8,027 bases of DNA, from positions 1 through 8,027 of the forward strand of contig JBBSGP010000087.1 of assembly GCA_038253885.1 (NCBI GenBank), given 5' to 3'. The notes beneath the pieces are model-generated. The model had not been told where the DNA came from. It searched no databases and saw only the letters and a list, made by a program, of their open reading frames with translations. The stretch is from JALZAQ01 sp038253885 (GTDB lineage: Bacteria > Gemmatimonadota > Gemmatimonadetes > Gemmatimonadales > Gemmatimonadaceae). This document shows positions 6,582-8,027 of this stretch, one piece after another. Both the position numbers and the translations under genes were made by a program. The first letter of the stretch is position 1, and every line of letters begins with the position of its first letter.

Positions 6582-7733
6582 TCAGCTCACGAAGGCAGGG
6601 CGCGACGCGAGCAGGAACCGTCTCCAGCCGCCACCGGCCCCGACGCTGAGTAGGCCGTCCGAGATCTCGGCGATCTCCTCGGCTTCGCGCCATGCCGATT
6701 GCAGCTCCGCCAGCTCGCCTTCGAGCGCTCTCCGCTCGGCGTCCTCGTTGGCCGCCATCTCCAGAGCGATCCGGTCCACCAGGGGCAGCCGGGGGAGCGC
6801 GGTGGCCGGCTCACTTCCGATCGCGCCGCGCCCCCAGAACGACCGACTGGTGATGTGGAGCGCGATCCGCTCCCGGTCCTGCATCTGTCCGGTCACGATC
6901 TCCGGCCGATCCGCGGCGTCGGGGTATCGACCCCACGAGGTGCGCATCGCGATCGAGGCCACGCGCGCGAAGTAGCCCGTGGGATTGCCGGCGTCGGCGA
7001 CCTTGGCCACCGCCTGCTGAACCTGCTCGTCGCTGCCGCCGCTGCCGTTGATCGCGGCGAGCAGCCGTCCCGCCGTCCGGAGACCGCTCGTTCCCTCGAG
7101 CGTGGCGAAGCCGCCGTCGTGCGCCACGAGCAGTCGCCAGGGAAGCTCTCGGTCGGGGCGAAGCAGTGTTGCCGACTCGAGGTGCATCTGCCGGATCACC
7201 GCCAGCGTCTCCCCTTCCGCGCCGGTGCGGATCACATCGAGGATCCGCCGCGGTGAGCGGTGGACGCGGACCCAGGTGGCGGCGTCGTATGTGGTGTGGA
7301 CGTGCGGCATCCAGCGCAGCAGCTGGTCGAGACCGCGTCCCAGACCGTGTGCGGCCTCACTGGAGAGTCTCTTCAGCGGACCTCCGCCTCGCCGAGGGAG
7401 GCGACGGGTGAGCTGGCGGCCGTAGCGCCAGGCTGCGAGCTCGGTTCGAAGCGCCTTGCCGATCCGCACCAGATCCAGCCCGTCGGGTCGCTGCGCCAGG
7501 CCGATGTTCTCGCGAAAGACGCGCGTCGGGGTATCGCGGAAGAGCCGCTCGCACTCCTCGACCGCCTCCCACCGCTCCTCGATCGGCGACAGGTTCCAAC
7601 GGCGACAGCGAGGACAGATCACCCAGAGCCGTCCGTGCTCGGCGTCGAAGGCCAGACGCTGGCCGACGGGGAAGGTCGGAACGGCGTCATTCGAACCGAG
7701 CTGGGTGTTGCAGAAGAGACAGGCGGAGTACAT
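6582..7733 (-). CDS. Zinc-ribbon protein of unknown function
   Basis: A 383-residue protein I cannot assign a function. The N-terminus holds two cysteine pairs, ACLFCN (C5, C8) and ICPRCRRW (C40, C43), forming a four-cysteine zinc ribbon. Next comes a conserved-looking patch, PIEERWEAVEECERLFRDT (50-68). The middle is soluble, Arg-rich and without membrane segments (RRLPRRGGG at 110-118). Residues about 318-358 are Glu/Ala-rich with heptad-like leucines (LEGELAELQSAWREAEEIAE), a likely coiled coil, followed by a short tail. There is no signal peptide, so it is probably cytoplasmic. The ATG at 7733 is chosen because C5 lies right behind it. It is transcribed alone, converging on the capA-like gene with 30 bases between the stops, and divergent from the spermidine synthase-like gene. 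Reading is consistent over the whole length, with bacterial composition and no frameshift. I recall similar proteins, all hypothetical, from Gemmatimonadota; that memory is unverified. Possible roles are nucleic-acid or ribosome binding, but nothing here proves either. Confidence 0.85.
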   Translation of the reverse strand: MYSACLFCNTQLGSNDAVPTFPVGQRLAFDAEHGRLWVICPRCRRWNLSPIEERWEAVEECERLFRDTPTRVFRENIGLAQRPDGLDLVRIGKALRTELAAWRYGRQLTRRLPRRGGGPLKRLSSEAAHGLGRGLDQLLRWMPHVHTTYDAATWVRVHRSPRRILDVIRTGAEGETLAVIRQMHLESATLLRPDRELPWRLLVAHDGGFATLEGTSGLRTAGRLLAAINGSGGSDEQVQQAVAKVADAGNPTGYFARVASIAMRTSWGRYPDAADRPEIVTGQMQDRERIALHITSRSFWGRGAIGSEPATALPRLPLVDRIALEMAANEDAERRALEGELAELQSAWREAEEIAEISDGLLSVGAGGGWRRFLLASRPAFVS

Positions 7734-7760
7734 GGCTCGCGACGGGTCGGCTGTAGCTGC

Positions 7761-7789
7761 TATCTATCGACGCGCCGGCGGATCGTCCA
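7761..7789 (-). promoter_or_regulatory. Candidate promoter for the zinc-ribbon gene
   Basis: On the minus strand, TGGACG (plus positions 7784-7789) and TAGATA (7761-7766) are 17 bases apart. They match the -35 and -10 consensus at 4/6 and 3/6. Transcription would begin near 7754, about 20 bases before the ATG at 7733. The element sits in the only AT-rich patch close to that start. Weak to moderate support. Confidence 0.35.
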
Positions 7790-7855
7790 GCACCGCTATC
7801 TCGTCAGGTGGTATGCTGGTCACATTGCCATCTCACCCTGGCGTCGTGCCTCGTC

Positions 7856-7861
7856 TATTAT
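7856..7861 (+). promoter_or_regulatory. -10 element giving a probable leaderless start
   Basis: TATTAT matches TATAAT at 5/6 and ends only five bases before the ATG at 7867. A start of transcription the usual 6-8 bases downstream would fall on or next to that ATG, and no Shine-Dalgarno is present, so a leaderless mRNA is the simplest reading. No good -35 lies 16-18 bases upstream. An alternative in-frame GTG at 7846 would put this element inside the gene. Confidence 0.4.
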
Positions 7862-7866
7862 CTCCC

Positions 7867-8027
7867 ATGCTCCCTGATTCATCCCCTCCCCCGCCCGTCT
7901 CCAGGCTCCTGCTCGCGGGCGCGGTCTTCATCGCCAGCCTCTGCACGCTCGTGATCGAGCTGGTGGCGGGCCGCATCATGGCGCCGTACGTCGGCGTGTC
8001 GCTGTACACCTGGACGTCGATCATCGG
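7867..8027 (+). CDS. Fused MFS/spermidine synthase family protein (3' partial)
   Basis: Only the first 53 codons are in the window; the frame runs open to the right edge. After a short Pro/Ser-rich head (residues 1-12), a first transmembrane helix LLLAGAVFIASLCTLVIEL (14-32) runs into VAGRIMAPYVGVSLYTW (33-49) and TSII. The E-L-V-A-G-R-x-x-A-P-Y-x-G-x-S-x-Y-T-W pattern is typical of bacterial proteins that join a membrane transporter-like N-terminal region to a C-terminal spermidine synthase (SpeE-like aminopropyltransferase) domain. The synthase domain itself lies outside the window, so polyamine synthesis is inferred from the family and not seen. The ATG at 7867 is chosen because the conserved part follows closely; an in-frame GTG at 7846 would add seven residues. 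The gene is divergent from the zinc-ribbon gene. Confidence 0.8.
   Translation, partial: MLPDSSPPPPVSRLLLAGAVFIASLCTLVIELVAGRIMAPYVGVSLYTWTSII

Larger units (their letters stand above)
7734..7866. promoter_or_regulatory. Divergent intergenic region
   Basis: These 133 bases separate the start of the minus-strand zinc-ribbon gene from the start of the plus-strand spermidine synthase-like gene, so they must hold the promoters of both unless either is transcribed from inside its neighbour. I see no convincing operator palindrome, riboswitch or small gene here. Local AT content rises at 7757-7769 and 7854-7862, next to the two starts. Confidence 0.6.

Noticed and set aside
7833..8024. 63-residue minus-strand open frame at the right edge
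   Set aside because: It lies antisense to the recognisable membrane/spermidine synthase-like start and has no motif of its own.

Overview
The window is very GC-rich, almost fully coding bacterial chromosome. The content suggests a member of the Gemmatimonadota or a near relative. Three points support this: a large secreted BNR/Asp-box (VPS10/sortilin-like) protein, a CapA-like exported phosphoesterase of the long form, and a zinc-ribbon protein of a type I associate with that group from memory. This assignment is inference; no rRNA or marker gene is present to fix it.

Layout. (1) 2-1578: a two-gene plus-strand operon. A histidine phosphatase, cut at the window's left edge so its RHG motif is missing, is followed by an ADP/ATP-dependent NAD(P)H-hydrate dehydratase (nnrD). 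They share a GTGA stop/start overlap. (2) 1579-1705: a short gap with an imperfect GC hairpin and a weak promoter-like pair. (3) 1706-6551: a second plus-strand pair, both predicted to be exported. A 1126-residue Asp-box beta-propeller protein overlaps by 14 bases a 492-residue CapA-family protein whose ribosome binding site lies inside the upstream gene. The propeller gene carries four 24-bp tandem repeats near its 3' end. (4) 6582-7733, minus strand: a 383-residue protein of unknown function with an N-terminal CxxC...CxxC zinc ribbon and a C-terminal coiled coil. It converges on capA with only 30 bases between the stops. (5) 7734-7866: a divergent intergenic region with promoter-like elements for both flanking genes. 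(6) 7867-8027: the 5' end of a fused MFS-type membrane/spermidine synthase gene, cut by the right edge.

How the genes relate: the first pair looks like housekeeping phosphatase and metabolite repair (repair of hydrated NADH/NADPH). The second pair acts outside the cytoplasm. The last two genes are divergently transcribed and may share regulation. I see no mobile element, CRISPR array, RNA gene, phage or defence system. The least explained items are the zinc-ribbon protein, the repeat-bearing insert in the propeller protein, and the apparently leaderless start of the final gene.
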